64,000 nt of DNA from contig JASJOG010000026.1 of assembly GCA_030142905.1 (NCBI GenBank), positions 1,507,501-1,571,500 of the forward strand, given 5' to 3'. Under the pieces are notes generated by a model. The model had not been told where the DNA came from. It searched no databases and worked only from the letters and a program-made list of their open reading frames with translations. The DNA comes from Heliopora coerulea. Its lineage: Eukaryota > Cnidaria > Anthozoa > Scleralcyonacea > Helioporidae. A program made the position numbers and the translations under genes. Below are positions 25,501-39,177 of the stretch, in pieces. How positions within the stretch are numbered: position 1 is the stretch's first letter; each line of letters starts with the position of its first letter.

Positions 25501-28500
25501 TGTGAAAATGGTCAAAAAGCAAAGGCTAACCCCTTTACTTTTTGGTGAAATTTTTCGACGTCTGAAATGATCTGAAATCTTCCTCTAAAATGCTTGAAAT
25601 AGTGGCAAAACTATATTATTCGGCCTAAACTTTCATATTTAAGGGTTATTTGGAAAGTTGTAAATTGGTGTGAAAATGGTCAAAAAGCAAAGGCTAACCC
25701 CTTTACTTTTTGGTGAAATTTTTCGACGTCTGAAATGATCTGAAATCTTCCTCTAAAATGCTTGAAATAGTGGCAAAACTATATTATTCGGCCTAAACTT
25801 TCATATTTAAGGGTTATTTCGAAAGTTGTAAATTGGTGTGAAAATGGTCAAAAAGCAAAGGCTAACCCCTTTACTTTTTGGTGAAATTTTTCGACGTCTG
25901 AAATGATCTGAAATCTTCCTCTAAAATGCTGAAATAGTGGCAAAACTATATTATTCAGCGTAAACTTTCATATTTAAGGGTTATTTCGAAAGTTGTAAAT
26001 TGGTGTGAAAATGGTCAAAAAGCAAAGGCTAACCCCTTTACTTTTTGGTGAAATTTTTCGACCTCAAAAATGATGGCAAATATTCCCCTAAAATGCCTGA
26101 AATAGTGGTAAAACTATATTATTCAGCGTAAACTTTCATATTTAAGGGTTATTTCGAAAGTTGTAAATTGGTGTGAAAATGGTCAAAAAGCAAAGGCTAA
26201 CCCCTTTACTTTTTGGTGAAATTTTTTCACCTCGAAAATGATCTGAAATATTCCTCTAAAATCCCTGAAATAGAGACAAAACTATATTATTCGGCCTAAA
26301 CTTTCATATTTAAGGGTTATTTGGAAAGTTGTAAATTGGTGTGAAAATGGTCAAAAAGCAAAGGCTAACCCCTTTACTTTTTGGTGAAATTTTTCGACGT
26401 CTGAAATGATCTGAAATCTTCCTCTGAAATACCTGAAACAGTGGCAAAACTATATTATTCGGCCTAAACTTTCATATTTAAGGGTTATTTCGAAAGTTGT
26501 AAATTGGTGTGAAAATGGTCAAAAAGCAAAGGCTAACCCCTTTACTTTTTGGTGAAATTTTTCGACGTCTGAAATGATCTGAAATCTTCCTCTGAAAATA
26601 CCTGAAATAGTGGCAAAACTATATTATTCGGCCTAAACTTTCATATTTAAGGGTTATTTGGAAAGTTGTAAATTGGTGTGAAAATGGTCAAAAAGCAAAG
26701 GCTAACCCCTTTACTTTTTGGTGAATTTTTCGACGTCTGAAATGATCTGAAATCTTCCTCTAAAATGCTTGAAATAGTGGCAAAACTATATTATTCGGCC
26801 TAAACTTTCATATTTAAGGGTTATTTGGAAAGTTGTAAATTGGTGTGAAAATGGTCAAGAACCAAAGGCTAACCCCTTTACTTTTTGGTGAATTTTTCGA
26901 CCTCAAAAATGATAGGAAATATCTCCTAAAATGCCTGAAACAGTGCCAAAACTATATTATTCAGCGTAAACTTTCATATTTAAGGCTTATTTGGAAAGTT
27001 GTAAATTGGTGTGAAAATGGTCAAAAAGCAAAGGCTAACCCCTTTACTTTTTGGTGAAATTTTTCGACGTCTGAAATGATCTGAAATCTTCCTCTAAAAT
27101 GCTTGAAATAGTGGCAAAACTATATTATTCGGCCTAAACTTTCATATTTAAGGGTTATTTCGAAAGTTGTAAATTGGTGTGAAAATGGTCAAAAAGCAAA
27201 GGCTAACCCCTTTACTTTTTGGTGAAATTTTTCGACCTCTGAAATGATCTGAAATCTTCCTCTAAAATGCTGAAATAGTGGCAAAACTATATTATTCGGC
27301 CTAAACTTTCATATTTAAGGGTTATTTCGAAAGTTGTAAATTGGTGTGAAAATGGTCAAAAAGCAAAGGCTAACCCCTTTACTTTTTGGTGAAATTTTTC
27401 GACGTCTGAAATGATCTGAAATCTTCCTCTGAAATACCTGAAACAGTGGCAAAACTATATTATTCGGCCTAAACTTTCATATTTAAGGGTTATTTCGAAA
27501 GTTGTAAATTGGTGTGAAAATGGTCAAAAAGCAAAGGCTAACCCCTTTACTTTTTGGTGAAATTTTTCGACGTCTGAAATGATCTGAAATCTTCCTCTAA
27601 AATACCTGAAATAGTGGCAAAACTATATTATTCGGCCTAAACTTTCATATTTAAGGGTTATTTCGAAAGTTGTAAATTGGTGTGAAAATGGTCAAAAACC
27701 AAAGGCTAACCCCTTTACTTTTCAGTGAAATTTTTCGACCTCTAAAAGGATGGCAAATATTCCCCTAAAATGCCTGAAATAGTGGTAAAACTATATTATT
27801 CAGCGTAAACTTTCATATTTAAGGGTTATTTCGAAAGTTGTAAATTGGTGTGAAAATGGTCAAAAAGCAAAGGCTAACCCCTTTACTTTTTGGTGAAATT
27901 TTTCGACGTCTGAAATGATCTGAAATCTTCCTCTAAAATACCTGAAATAGTGGCAAAACTATATTATTCGGCCTAAACTTTCATATTTAAGGGTTATTTC
28001 GAAAGTTGTAAATTGGTGTGAAAATGGTCAAAAAGCAAAGGCTAACCCCTTTACTTTTTGGTGAATTTTTCGACGTCTGAAATGATCTGAAATCTTCCTC
28101 TAAAATACCTGAAATAGTGGCAAAACTATATTATTCGGCCTAAACTTTCATATTTAAGGCTTATTTGGAAAGTTGTAAATTGGTGTGAAAATGGTCAAGA
28201 ACCAAAGGCTAACCCCTTTACTTTTTGGTGAAATTTTTCGACCTCAAAAATGATAGGAAATATTCCTAAAATGCCTGATAACAGTGCCAAAACTATATTA
28301 TTCAGCGTAAACTTTCATATTTAAGGCTTATTTGGAAAGTTGTAAATTGGTGTGGAAATGGTCAAAAAGCAAAGGCTAACCCCTTTACTTTTTGGTGAAA
28401 TTTTTCGACGTCTGAAATGATCTGAAATCTTCCTCTAAAATGCTTGAAATAGTGGCAAAACTATATTATTCGGCCTAAACTTTCATATTTAAGGGTTATT

Positions 28501-31500
28501 TGGAAAGTTGTAAATTGGTGTGAAAATGGTCAAAAAGCAAAGGCTAACCCCTTTACTTTTTGGTGAAATTTTTCGACCGTCTGAAATGATCTGAAATCTT
28601 CCTCTAAAATGCCTGAAATAGTGGCAAAACTATATTATTCGGCCTAAACTTTCATATTTAAGGGTTATTTCGAAAGTTGTAAATTGGTGTGAAAATGGTC
28701 AAAAAGCAAAGGCTAACCCCTTTACTTTTTGGTGAAATTTTTCGACCTCAAAAATGATCTGAAATATTCCTCTGAAATGCCTGAAACAGTGCCAAAACTA
28801 TATTATTCGGCCTAAACTTTCATATTTAAGGGTTATTTGGAAAGTTGTAAATTGGTGTGAAAATGGTCAAAAAGCAAAGGCTAACCCCTTTACTTTTTGG
28901 TGAAATTTTTCGACGTCTGAAATGATCTGAAATCTTCCTCTAAAATGCTTGAAATAGTGGCAAAACTATATTATTCGGCCTAAACTTTCATATTTAAGGG
29001 TTATTTGGAAAGTTGTAAATTGGTGTGAAAATGGTCAAAAAGCAAAGGCTAACCCCTTTACTTTTTGGTGAAATTTTTCGACGTCTGAAATGATCTGAAA
29101 TCTTCCTCTAAAATACCTGAAATAGTGGCAAAACTATATTATTCAGCGTAAACTTTCATATTTAAGGGCTTATTTGGAAAGTTGTAAATTGGTGTGAAAA
29201 TGGTCAAAAAGCAAAGGCTAACCCCTTTACTTTTTGGTGAAATTTTTCGACGTCTGAAATGATCTGAAATCTTCCTCTAAAATACCTGAAATAGTGGCAA
29301 AACTATATTATTCGGCCTAAACTTTCATATTTAAGGGTTATTTCGAAAGTTGTAAATTGGTGTGAAAATGGTCAAGAACCAAAGGCTAACCCCTTTACTT
29401 TTTGGTGAAATTTTTCGACCTCAAAAATGATCTAGGAAATACTTCCTCTAAAATGCCTGAAACAGTGCCAAAACTATATTATTCAGCGTAAACTTTCATA
29501 TTTAAGGGTTATTTCGAAAGTTGTAAATTGGTGTGAAAATGGTCAAAAAGCAAAGGCTAACCCCTTTACTTTTTGGTGAAATTTTTCGACGTCTGAAATG
29601 ATCTGAAATCTTCCTCTAAAATGCTGAAATAGTGGCAAAACTATATTATTCAGCGTAAACTTTCATATTTAAGGGTTATTTGGAAAGTTGTAAATTGGTG
29701 TGAAAATGGTCAAAAAGCAAAGGCTAACCCCTTTACTTTTTGGTGAAATTTTTCGACGTCTGAAATGATCTGAAATCTTCCTCTAAAATACCTGAAATAG
29801 TGGCAAAACTATATTATTCGGCCTAAACTTTCATATTTAAGGGTTATTTCGAAAGTTGTAAATTGGTGTGAAAATGGTCAAAAAGCAAAGGCTAACCCCT
29901 TTACTTTTTGGTGAAATTTTTCGACGTCTGAAATGATCTGAAATCTTCCTCTAAAATCCTGAAATAGTGGCAAAACTATATTATTCGGCCTAAACTTTCA
30001 TATTTAAGGGTTATTTCGAAAGTTGTAAATTGGTGTGAAAATGGTCAAAAAGCAAAGGCTAACCCCTTTACTTTTTGGTGAAATTTTTCGACGTCTGAAA
30101 TGATCTGAAATCTTCCTCTAAAATGCCTGAAACAGTGGCAAAACTATATTATTCGGCCTAAACTTTCATATTTAAGGGTTATTTGGAAAGTTGTAAATTG
30201 GTGTGAAAATGGTCAAAAAGCAAAGGCTAACCCCTTTACTTTTTGGTGAAATTTTTCGACGTCTGAAATGATCTGAAATCTTCCTCTAAAATGCTTGAAA
30301 TAGTGGCAAAACTATATTATTCGGCCTAAACTTTCATATTTAAGGGTTATTTGGAAAGTTGTAAATTGGTGTGAAAATGGTCAAAAAGCAAAGGCTAACC
30401 CCTTTACTTTTTGGTGAAATTTTTCGACCTCAAAAATGATGGCAAATATTCCCCTAAAATGCCTGATGTAGTGGTAAAACTATATTATTCAGCGTAAACT
30501 TTCATATTTAAGGGTTATTTGGAAAGTTGTAAATTGGTGTGAAAATGGTCAAAAAGCAAAGGCTAACCCCTTTACTTTTTGGTGAAATTTTTTCGACCTC
30601 GAAAATGATCTGAAATCTTCCTCTAAAATGCTTGAAATAGTGGCAAAACTATATTATTCGGCCTAAACTTTCATATTTAAGGGTTATTTGGAAAGTTGTA
30701 AATTGGTGTGAAAATGGTCAAAAAGCAAAGGCTAACCCCTTTACTTTTTGGTGAAATTTTTCGACGTCTGAAATGATCTGAAATCTTCCTCTGAAATACC
30801 TGAAACAGTGGCAAAACTATATTATTCGGCCTAAACTTTCATATTTAAGGGTTATTTCGAAAGTTGTAAATTGGTGTGAAAATGGTCAAAAAGCAAAGGC
30901 TAACCCCTTTACTTTTTGGTGAAATTTTTCGACCTCAAAAATGATCTGAAATCTTCCTCTGAAATACCTGAAACAGTGGCAAAACTATATTATTCGGCCT
31001 AAACTTTCATATTTAAGGGTTATTTCGAAAGTTGTAAATTGGTGTGAAAATGGTCAAAAAGCAAAGGCTAACCCCTTTACTTTTTGGTGAATTTTTCGAC
31101 GTCTGAAATGATCTGAAATCTTCCTCTAAAATGCTTGAAATAGTGGCAAAACTATATTATTCGGCCTAAACTTTCATATTTAAGGGTTATTTGGAAAGTT
31201 GTAAATTGGTGTGAAAATGGTCAAGAACCAAAGGCTAACCCCTTTACTTTTCAGTGAAATTTTTCGACCTCAAAAATGATAGGAAATATTCCCTAAAATG
31301 CCTGAAACAGTGCCAAAACTATATTATTCAGCGTAAACTTTCATATTTAAGGCTTATTTGGAAAGTTGTAAATTGGTGTGAAAATGGTCAAAAAGCAAAG
31401 GCTAACCCCTTTACTTTTTGGTGAAATTTTTCGACGTCTGAAATGATCTGAAATCTTCCTCTAAAATACCTGAAATAGTGGCAAAACTATATTATTCGGC

Positions 31501-34500
31501 CTAAACTTTCATATTTAAGGGTTATTTCGAAAGTTGTAAATTGGTGTGAAAATGGTCAAAAAGCAAAGGCTAACCCCTTTACTTTTTGGTGAAATTTTTC
31601 GACGTCTGAAATGATCTGAAATCTTCCTCTAAAATGCTTGAAATAGTGGCAAAACTATATTATTCGGCCTAAACTTTCATATTTAAGGGTTATTTCGAAA
31701 GTTGTAAATTGGTGTGAAAATGGTCAAAAAGCAAAGGCTAACCCCTTTACTTTTTGGTGAAATTTTTCGACCTCAAAAATGATAGGAAATATTCCCTAAA
31801 ATGCCTGAAACAGTGCCAAAACTATATTATTCAGCGTAAACTTTCATATTTAAGGGTTATTTGGAAAGTTGTAAATTGGTGTGGAAATGGTCAAAAAGCA
31901 AAGGCTAATCCCTTTACTTTTTGGTGAAATTTTTCGACGTCTGAAATGATCTGAAATCTTCCTCTAAAATGCTTGAAATAGTGGCAAAACTATATTATTC
32001 GGCCTAAACTTTCATATTTAAGGGTTATTTGGAAAGTTGTAAATTGGTGTGAAAATGGTCAAAAAGCAAAGGCTAACCCCTTTACTTTTTGGTGAAATTT
32101 TTCGACGTCTGAAATGATGGCAAATATTCCCCTAAAATGCCTGAAATAGTGGTAAAACTATATTATTCAGCGTAAACTTTCATATTTAAGGGTTATTTCG
32201 AAAGTTGTAAATTGGTGTGAAAATGGTCAAAAAGCAAAGGCTAACCCCTTTACTTTTTGGTGAAATTTTTCGACGTCTGAAATGATCTGAAATCTTCCTC
32301 TAAAATGCTTGAAATAGTGGCAAAACTATATTATTCGGCCTAAACTTTCATATTTAAGGGTTATTTGGAAAGTTGTAAATTGGTGTGAAAATGGTCAAAA
32401 AGCAAAGGCTAACCCCTTTACTTTTTGGTGAAATTTTTCGACGTCTGAAATGATCTGAAATCTTCCTCTAAAATGCTTGAAATAGTGGCAAAACTATATT
32501 ATTCGGCCTAAACTTTCATATTTAAGGGTTATTTCGAAAGTTGTAAATTGGTGTGAAAATGGTCAAAAAGCAAAGGCTAACCCCTTTACTTTTTGGTGAA
32601 ATTTTTCGACGTCTGAAATGATCTGAAATCTTCCTCTAAAATACCTGAAATAGTGGCAAAACTATATTATTCGGCCTAAACTTTCATATTTAAGGGTTAT
32701 TTCGAAAGTTGTAAATTGGTGTGAAAATGGTCAAAAAGCAAAGGCTAACCCCTTTACTTTTTGGTGAAATTTTTCGACCTCAAAAATGATGGAAATATTC
32801 CCCTAAAATGCCTGAAACAGTGGTAAAACTATATTATTCAGCGTAAACTTTCATATTTAAGGGTTATTTCGAAAGTTGTAAATTGGTGTGAAAATGGTCA
32901 AAAAGCAAAGGCTAACCCCTTTACTTTTTGGTGAAATTTTTCGACGTCTGAAATGATCTGAAATCTTCCTCTAAAATGCTTGAAATAGTGGCAAAACTAT
33001 ATTATTCGGCCTAAACTTTCATATTTAAGGGTTATTTGGAAAGTTGTAAATTGGTGTGAAAATGGTCAAAAAGCAAAGGCTAACCCCTTTACTTTTTGGT
33101 GAAATTTTTCGACGTCTGAAATGATCTGAAATCTTCCTCTGAAATACCTGAAATAGTGGCAAAACTATATTATTCGGCCTAAACTTTCATATTTAAGGGT
33201 TATTTCGAAAGTTGTAAATTGGTGTGAAAATGGTCAAAAAGCAAAGGCTAACCCCTTTACTTTTTGGTGAAATTTTTCGACGTCTGAAATGATCTGAAAT
33301 CTTCCTCTAAAATGCCTGAAACAGTGGCAAAACTATATTATTCAGCGTAAACTTTCATATTTAAGGGTTATTTGGAAAGTTGTAAATTGGTGTGAAAATG
33401 GTCAAAAAGCAAAGGCTAACCCCTTTACTTTTTGGTGAATTTTTCGACGTCTGAAATGATCTGAAATCTTCCTCTAAAATGCTTGAAATAGTGGCAAAAC
33501 TATATTATTCGGCCTAAACTTTCATATTTAAGGCTTATTTGGAAAGTTGTAAATTGGTGTGAAAATGGTCAAGAACCAAAGGCTAACCCCTTTACTTTTC
33601 AGTGAAATTTTTCGACCTCAAAAATGATAGGAAATATACTCCTAAAATGCCTGAAACAGTGCCAAAACTATATTATTCAGCGTAAACTTTCATATTTAAG
33701 GGTTATTTCGAAAGTTGTAAATTGGTGTGAAAATGGTCAAAAAGCAAAGGCTAACCCCTTTACTTTTTGGTGAAATTTTTCGACGTCTGAAATGATCTGA
33801 AATCTTCCTCTAAAATGCTTGAAATAGTGGCAAAACTATATTATTCGGCCTAAACTTTCATATTTAAGGGTTATTTGGAAAGTTGTAAATTGGTGTGAAA
33901 ATGGTCAAAAAGCAAAGGCTAACCCCTTTACTTTTTGGTGAAATTTTTCGACCTCAAAAATGATCTGAATATCTTCCTCTAAAATGCCTGAAACAGTGGC
34001 AAAACTATATTATTCAGCGTAAACTTTCATATTTAAGGGTTATTTCGAAAGTTGTAAATTGGTGTGAAAATGGTCAAAAAGCAAAGGCTAACCCCTTTAC
34101 TTTTTGGTGAAATTTTTCGACGTCTGAAATGATCTGAAATCTTCCTCTAAAATGCTTGAAATAGTGGCAAAACTATATTATTCGGCCTAAACTTTCATAT
34201 TTAAGGGTTATTTGGAAAGTTGTAAATTGGTGTGAAAATGGTCAAAAAGCAAAGGCTAACCCCTTTACTTTTTGGTGAAATTTTTCGACGTCTGAAATGA
34301 TCTGAAATCTTCCTCTGAAATACCTGAAACAGTGGCAAAACTATATTATTCGGCCTAAACTTTCATATTTAAGGGTTATTTCGAAAGTTGTAAATTGGTG
34401 TGAAAATGGTCAAAAAGCAAAGGCTAACCCCTTTACTTTTTGGTGAAATTTTTCGACCTCAAAAATGATGGCAAATATTCCCTAAAATGCCTGAAACAGT

Positions 34501-37500
34501 GCCAAAACTATATTATTCAGCGTAAACTTTCATATTTAAGGGTTATTTCGAAAGTTGTAAATTGGTGTGGAAATGGTCAAAAAGCAAAGGCTAACCCCTT
34601 TACTTTTTGGTGAAATTTTTCGACGTCTGAAATGATCTGAAATCTTCCTCTAAAATGCTTGAAATAGTGGCAAAACTATATTATTCGGCCTAAACTTTCA
34701 TATTTAAGGGTTATTTGGAAAGTTGTAAATTGGTGTGAAAATGGTCAAAAAGCAAAGGCTAACCCCTTTACTTTTTGGTGAAATTTTTCGACGTCTGAAA
34801 TGATCTGAAATCTTCCTCTAAAATGCCTGAAATAGTGGCAAAACTATATTATTCAGCGTAAACTTTCATATTTAAGGGTTATTTCGAAAGTTGTAAATTG
34901 GTGTGAAAATGGTCAAAAAGCAAAGGCTAACCCCTTTACTTTTTGGTGAAATTTTTTGACCTCGAAAATGATCTGAAATATTCCTCTAAAATCCCTGAAA
35001 TAGAGGCAAAACTATATTATTCGGCCTAAACTTTCATATTTAAGGGTTATTTCGAAAGTTGTAAATTGGTGTGAAAATGGTCAAAAAGCAAAGGCTAACC
35101 CCTTTACTTTTTGGTGAAATTTTTCGACGTCTGAAATGATCTGAAATCTTCCTCTGAAATACCTGAAACAGTGGCAAAACTATATTATTCGGCCTAAACT
35201 TTCATATTTAAGGGTTATTTGGAAAGTTGTAAATTGGTGTGAAAATGGTCAAAAAGCAAAGGCTAACCCCTTTACTTTTTGGTGAAATTTTTCGACCTCA
35301 AAAATGATGGAAATATTCCCTTAAAATGCCTGAAACAGTGCCAAAACTATATTATTCAGCGTAAACTTTCATATTTAAGGGTTATTTCGAAAGTTGTAAA
35401 TTGGTGTGAAAATGGTCAAAAAGCAAAGGCTAACCCCTTTACTTTTTGGTGAAATTTTTCGACGTCTGAAATGATCTGAAATCTTCCTCTAAAATCCTGA
35501 AATAGTGGCAAAACTATATTATTCGGCCTAAACTTTCATATTTAAGGGTTATTTGGAAAGTTGTAAATTGGTGTGAAAATGGTCAAAAAGCAAAGGCTAA
35601 CCCCTTTACTTTTCTGGTGAAATTTTTCGACGTCTGAAATGATCTGAAATCTTCCTCTAAAATGCCTGAAATAGTGGCAAAACTATATTATTCAGCGTAA
35701 ACTTTCATATTTAAGGGTTATTTGGAAAGTTGTAAATTGGTGTGAAAATGGTCAAAAAGCAAAGGCTAACCCTTTACTTTTTGGTGAAATTTTTTGACCT
35801 CGAAAATGATCTAAAATCTTCCTCTAAAATGCTCTGAAATAGTGGCAAAACTATATTATTCGGCCTAAACTTTCATATTTAAGGCTTATTTGTAAAGTTG
35901 TAAATTGGTGTGAAAATGGTCAAAAAGCAAAGGCTAACCCCTTTACTTTTTGGTGAAATTTTTCGACCTCAAAAATGATCTGAAATCTTCCTCTAAAATA
36001 CCTGAAATAGTGGCAAAACTATATTATTCGGCCTAAACTTTCATATTTAAGGGTTATTTGGAAAGTTGTAAATTGGTGTGAAAATGGTCAAAAAGCAAAG
36101 GCTAACCCCTTTACTTTTTGGTGAAATTTTTCGACGTCTGAAATGATCTGAAATCTTCCTCTAAAATGCTTGAAATAGTGGCAAAACTATATTATTCAGC
36201 GTAAACTTTCATATTTAAGGGTTATTTCGAAAGTTGTAAATTGGTGTGAAAATGGTCAAAAAGCAAAGGCTAACCCCTTTACTTTTTGGTGAAATTTTTC
36301 GACCTCTAAAAGGATGGCAAATATTCCCCTAAAATGCCTGAAATAGTGGTAAAACTATATTATTCAGCGTAAACTTTCATATTTAAGGGTTATTTGGAAA
36401 GTTGTAAATTGGTGTGAAAATGGTCAAAAAGCAAAGGCTAACCCCTTTACTTTTTGGTGAAATTTTTCGACCTCAAAAATGATCTGAAATATTCCTCTAA
36501 AATGCTTGAAATAGTGGCAAAACTATATTATTCGGCCTAAACTTTCATATTTAAGGGTTATTTGGAAAGTTGTAAATTGGTGTGAAAATGGTCAAAAAGC
36601 AAAGGCTAACCCCTTTACTTTTTGGTGAAATTTTTCGACGTCTGAAATGATCTGAAATCTTCCTCTAAAATGCTTGAAATAGTGGCAAAACTATATTATT
36701 CGGCCTAAACTTTCATATTTAAGGGTTATTTCGAAAGTTGTAAATTGGTGTGAAAATGGTCAAAAAGCAAAGGCTAACCCCTTTACTTTTTGGTGAAATT
36801 TTTCGACCTCGAAAATGATCTGAAATATTCTTCTAAAATCTCTAAAATAGAGGCAAAACTATATTATTCAGCGTAAACTTTCATATTTAAGGGTTATTTG
36901 GAAAGTTGTAAATTGGTGTGGAAATGGTCAAAAAGCAAAGGCTAATCCCTTTGCTTTTTGGTGAAATTTTTCGACGTCTGAAATGATCTGAAATCTTCCT
37001 CTAAAATGCTTGAAATAGTGGCAAAACTATATTATTCGGCCTAAACTTTCATATTTAAGGCTTATTTGGAAAGTTGTAAATTGGTGTGAAAATGGTCAAA
37101 AAGCAAAGGCGTTAGCCTTTACTTTTTGGTGAAATTTTTCGACCTCTAAAAGGATGGCAAATATTCCCCTAAAATGCCTGAAATAGTGGTAAAACTATAT
37201 TATTCAGCGTAAACTTTCATATTTAAGGGTTATTTCGAAAGTTGTAAATTGGTGTGAAAATGGTCAAAAAGCAAAGGCTAACCCCTTTACTTTTTGGTGA
37301 AATTTTTCGACGTCTGAAATGATCTGAAATCTTCCTCTAAAATGCTTGAAATAGTGGCAAAACTATATTATTCGGCCTAAACTTTCATATTTAAGGGTTA
37401 TTTCGAAAGTTGTAAATTGGTGTGAAAATGGTCAAAAAGCAAAGGCTAACCCCTTTACTTTTTGGTGTAATTTTTCGACGTCTGAAATGATCTGAAATCT

Positions 37501-38316
37501 TCTTCTGATATACCTGAAACAGTGGCAAAACTATATTATTCAGCGTAAACTTTCATATTTAAGGGTTATTTCGAAAGTTGTAAATTGGTGTGAAAATGGT
37601 CAAAAAGCAAAGGCTAACCCCTTTACTTTTTGGTGAAATTTTTCGACGTCTTAAATGATCTGAAATCTTCCTCTAAAATGCTTGAAATAGTGGCAAAACT
37701 ATATTATTCGGCCTAAACTTTCATATTTAAGGGTTATTTGGAAAGTTGTAAATTGGTGTGAAAATGGTCAAAAAGCAAAGGCTAACCCCTTTACTTTTTG
37801 GTGAAATTTTTCGACCTCTAAAAGGATGGCAAATATTCCACTAAAATGCCTGAAATAGAAGTAAAACTATATTATTCAGCGTAAACTTTCATATTTAAGG
37901 GTTATTTCGAAAGTTGTAAATTGGTGTGAAAATGGTCAAAAAGCAAAGGCGTTAGCCTTTACTTTTTGGTGAAATTTTTTGACCTCAAAAATGATCTGAA
38001 ATATTCCTCTAAAATCTCCCAAAGAGAGGGAAAACTTTATTATTCGGCCTAAACTTTCATATTTAAGGGTTATTTCGAAAGTTGTAAATTGGTGTGAAAA
38101 TGGTCAAAAAACAAAGGCTGACCTCTTTACTTTTTGGTGAAATTTTTCGACGTCTGAAATGATCTGAAATCTTCCTCTGAAATACCTGAAATAGTGGAAA
38201 CACTAAATTATTCGGACTAAACTTCCATATTTAAACGTTATTTCGAAAGTTGTAAATTGGTGTGAAAATCGTTAAAAACGAAATGCTAACCCCTTTACTT
38301 TTTGGTGAAATTTTTT

Positions 38317-39025
38317 TGGGAAAGTGGTAGTTTTATGGGGGACTAACAGTTGTAAAAATTATGCAAGGAGTAAGGAAACCAGAAGGTTTTGAGTCCTTCC
38401 AGGCTAAATTTCCAGTAAAAACTTGCCGCATTCAATGGAGACGAGTTCACAAGGACTGTTAGCCCCTTACTAAAGCTTCTGCTACGTTCCCATGACTGAT
38501 CGTGAGGAGACAGACGTGAATACGACCTTTTCTTTCGGTACGTTTTTCGTAAGTTCCTTTCCCATGCTCTGCAAAAAAGCGTCGTCCTTCAGATGAAAGC
38601 GAACTAAAGTGCGTTCATCTTCCACTAAACGCTAAAACACTTCTATCGGGTTTTAGACCCGATAAAACAAGTACTGCGAGTTTTTTTGAACGGATTAAAA
38701 AACAAACCTCTTCACACGCCAATTAAAAGGAAGTTTTAAAATAAATGTTTTCTACGCAGCGAAAATTGGAGGAGAGAAGTAAGCGTGTTTTTTATCATAT
38801 ATAAAGACACGACACGGTTATGATTTTCCTTTGTATGTTCCTCATGAATTATTAATGAGTTTTTTTAAGGTTGATGCCAGTAACCCTACCTGGCGTGAGG
38901 GCTTTTGGACCTATAAAGTGAACACTCTTATTCCTACGGGTCTTAATGCATGTGATTTCTTTTTAATTTCATATTTTTATTATTAATTTATTCATGACCA
39001 ATTTTTTTTAAACTTTGTTCTTATT
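38317..39025. other. Array-flanking unique DNA, no gene seen
   Basis: Single-copy-looking sequence between the satellite edge and the first microsatellite. No open frame or splice pattern suggests a gene. A ~55 bp piece at about 38640-38700 (AAACTCGCAGTAC core on the minus strand) is similar, in inverted orientation, to 61990-62050, so at least part of this stretch is a dispersed repeat. Confidence 0.5.
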
Positions 39026-39033
39026 GTGCAGTC

Positions 39034-39141
39034 TCTCTCGATCGATCGATCGATAGAAAGACGGATAGACAGAAAACCACTCACATTTCGGCAGCCCTCC
39101 ATTTTTATTTCACAGACGGACGGACGGACGGACAGACGGAC

Positions 39142-39174
<33 letters not shown>

Positions 39175-39177
39175 CAG

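Larger units (their letters stand above)
17121..38316. repeat. 168 bp satellite array, right segment
   Basis: Same monomer and orientation as 1-15870, about 126 further copies. Monomer subtypes are interspersed: GTCTGAAATGATCTG types, CTCAAAAATGATAGG types, CTCTAAAAGGATGG types and a CTCGAAAATGATCTG type with ATAGAGG. The last two to three units (from about 37980) carry many private substitutions, and recognisable homology ends near 38316. This is a decayed array edge. The 70-residue open frame at 26845-27057 is a by-product of small deletions in two monomers, not a gene. Confidence 0.97.

Noticed and set aside
26845..27057. 70-residue plus-strand open frame in the satellite
   Set aside because: It spans just over one monomer and stays open only because of small deletions; its sequence is translated satellite.
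1..38316. CENP-B box in the satellite monomer
   Set aside because: TTCG occurs twice (in TTTCGAAAGTTG and TTTCGACGTCTG), but the following A and CGGG positions do not match in either.
1..38316. CRISPR array
   Set aside because: The repeat is a continuous 168 bp tandem monomer with no unique spacers, in a eukaryotic context.
1..38316. Telomere-like repeat (AAGGGTTA in each monomer)
   Set aside because: A single occurrence per 168 bp unit, not a tandem TTAGGG array.
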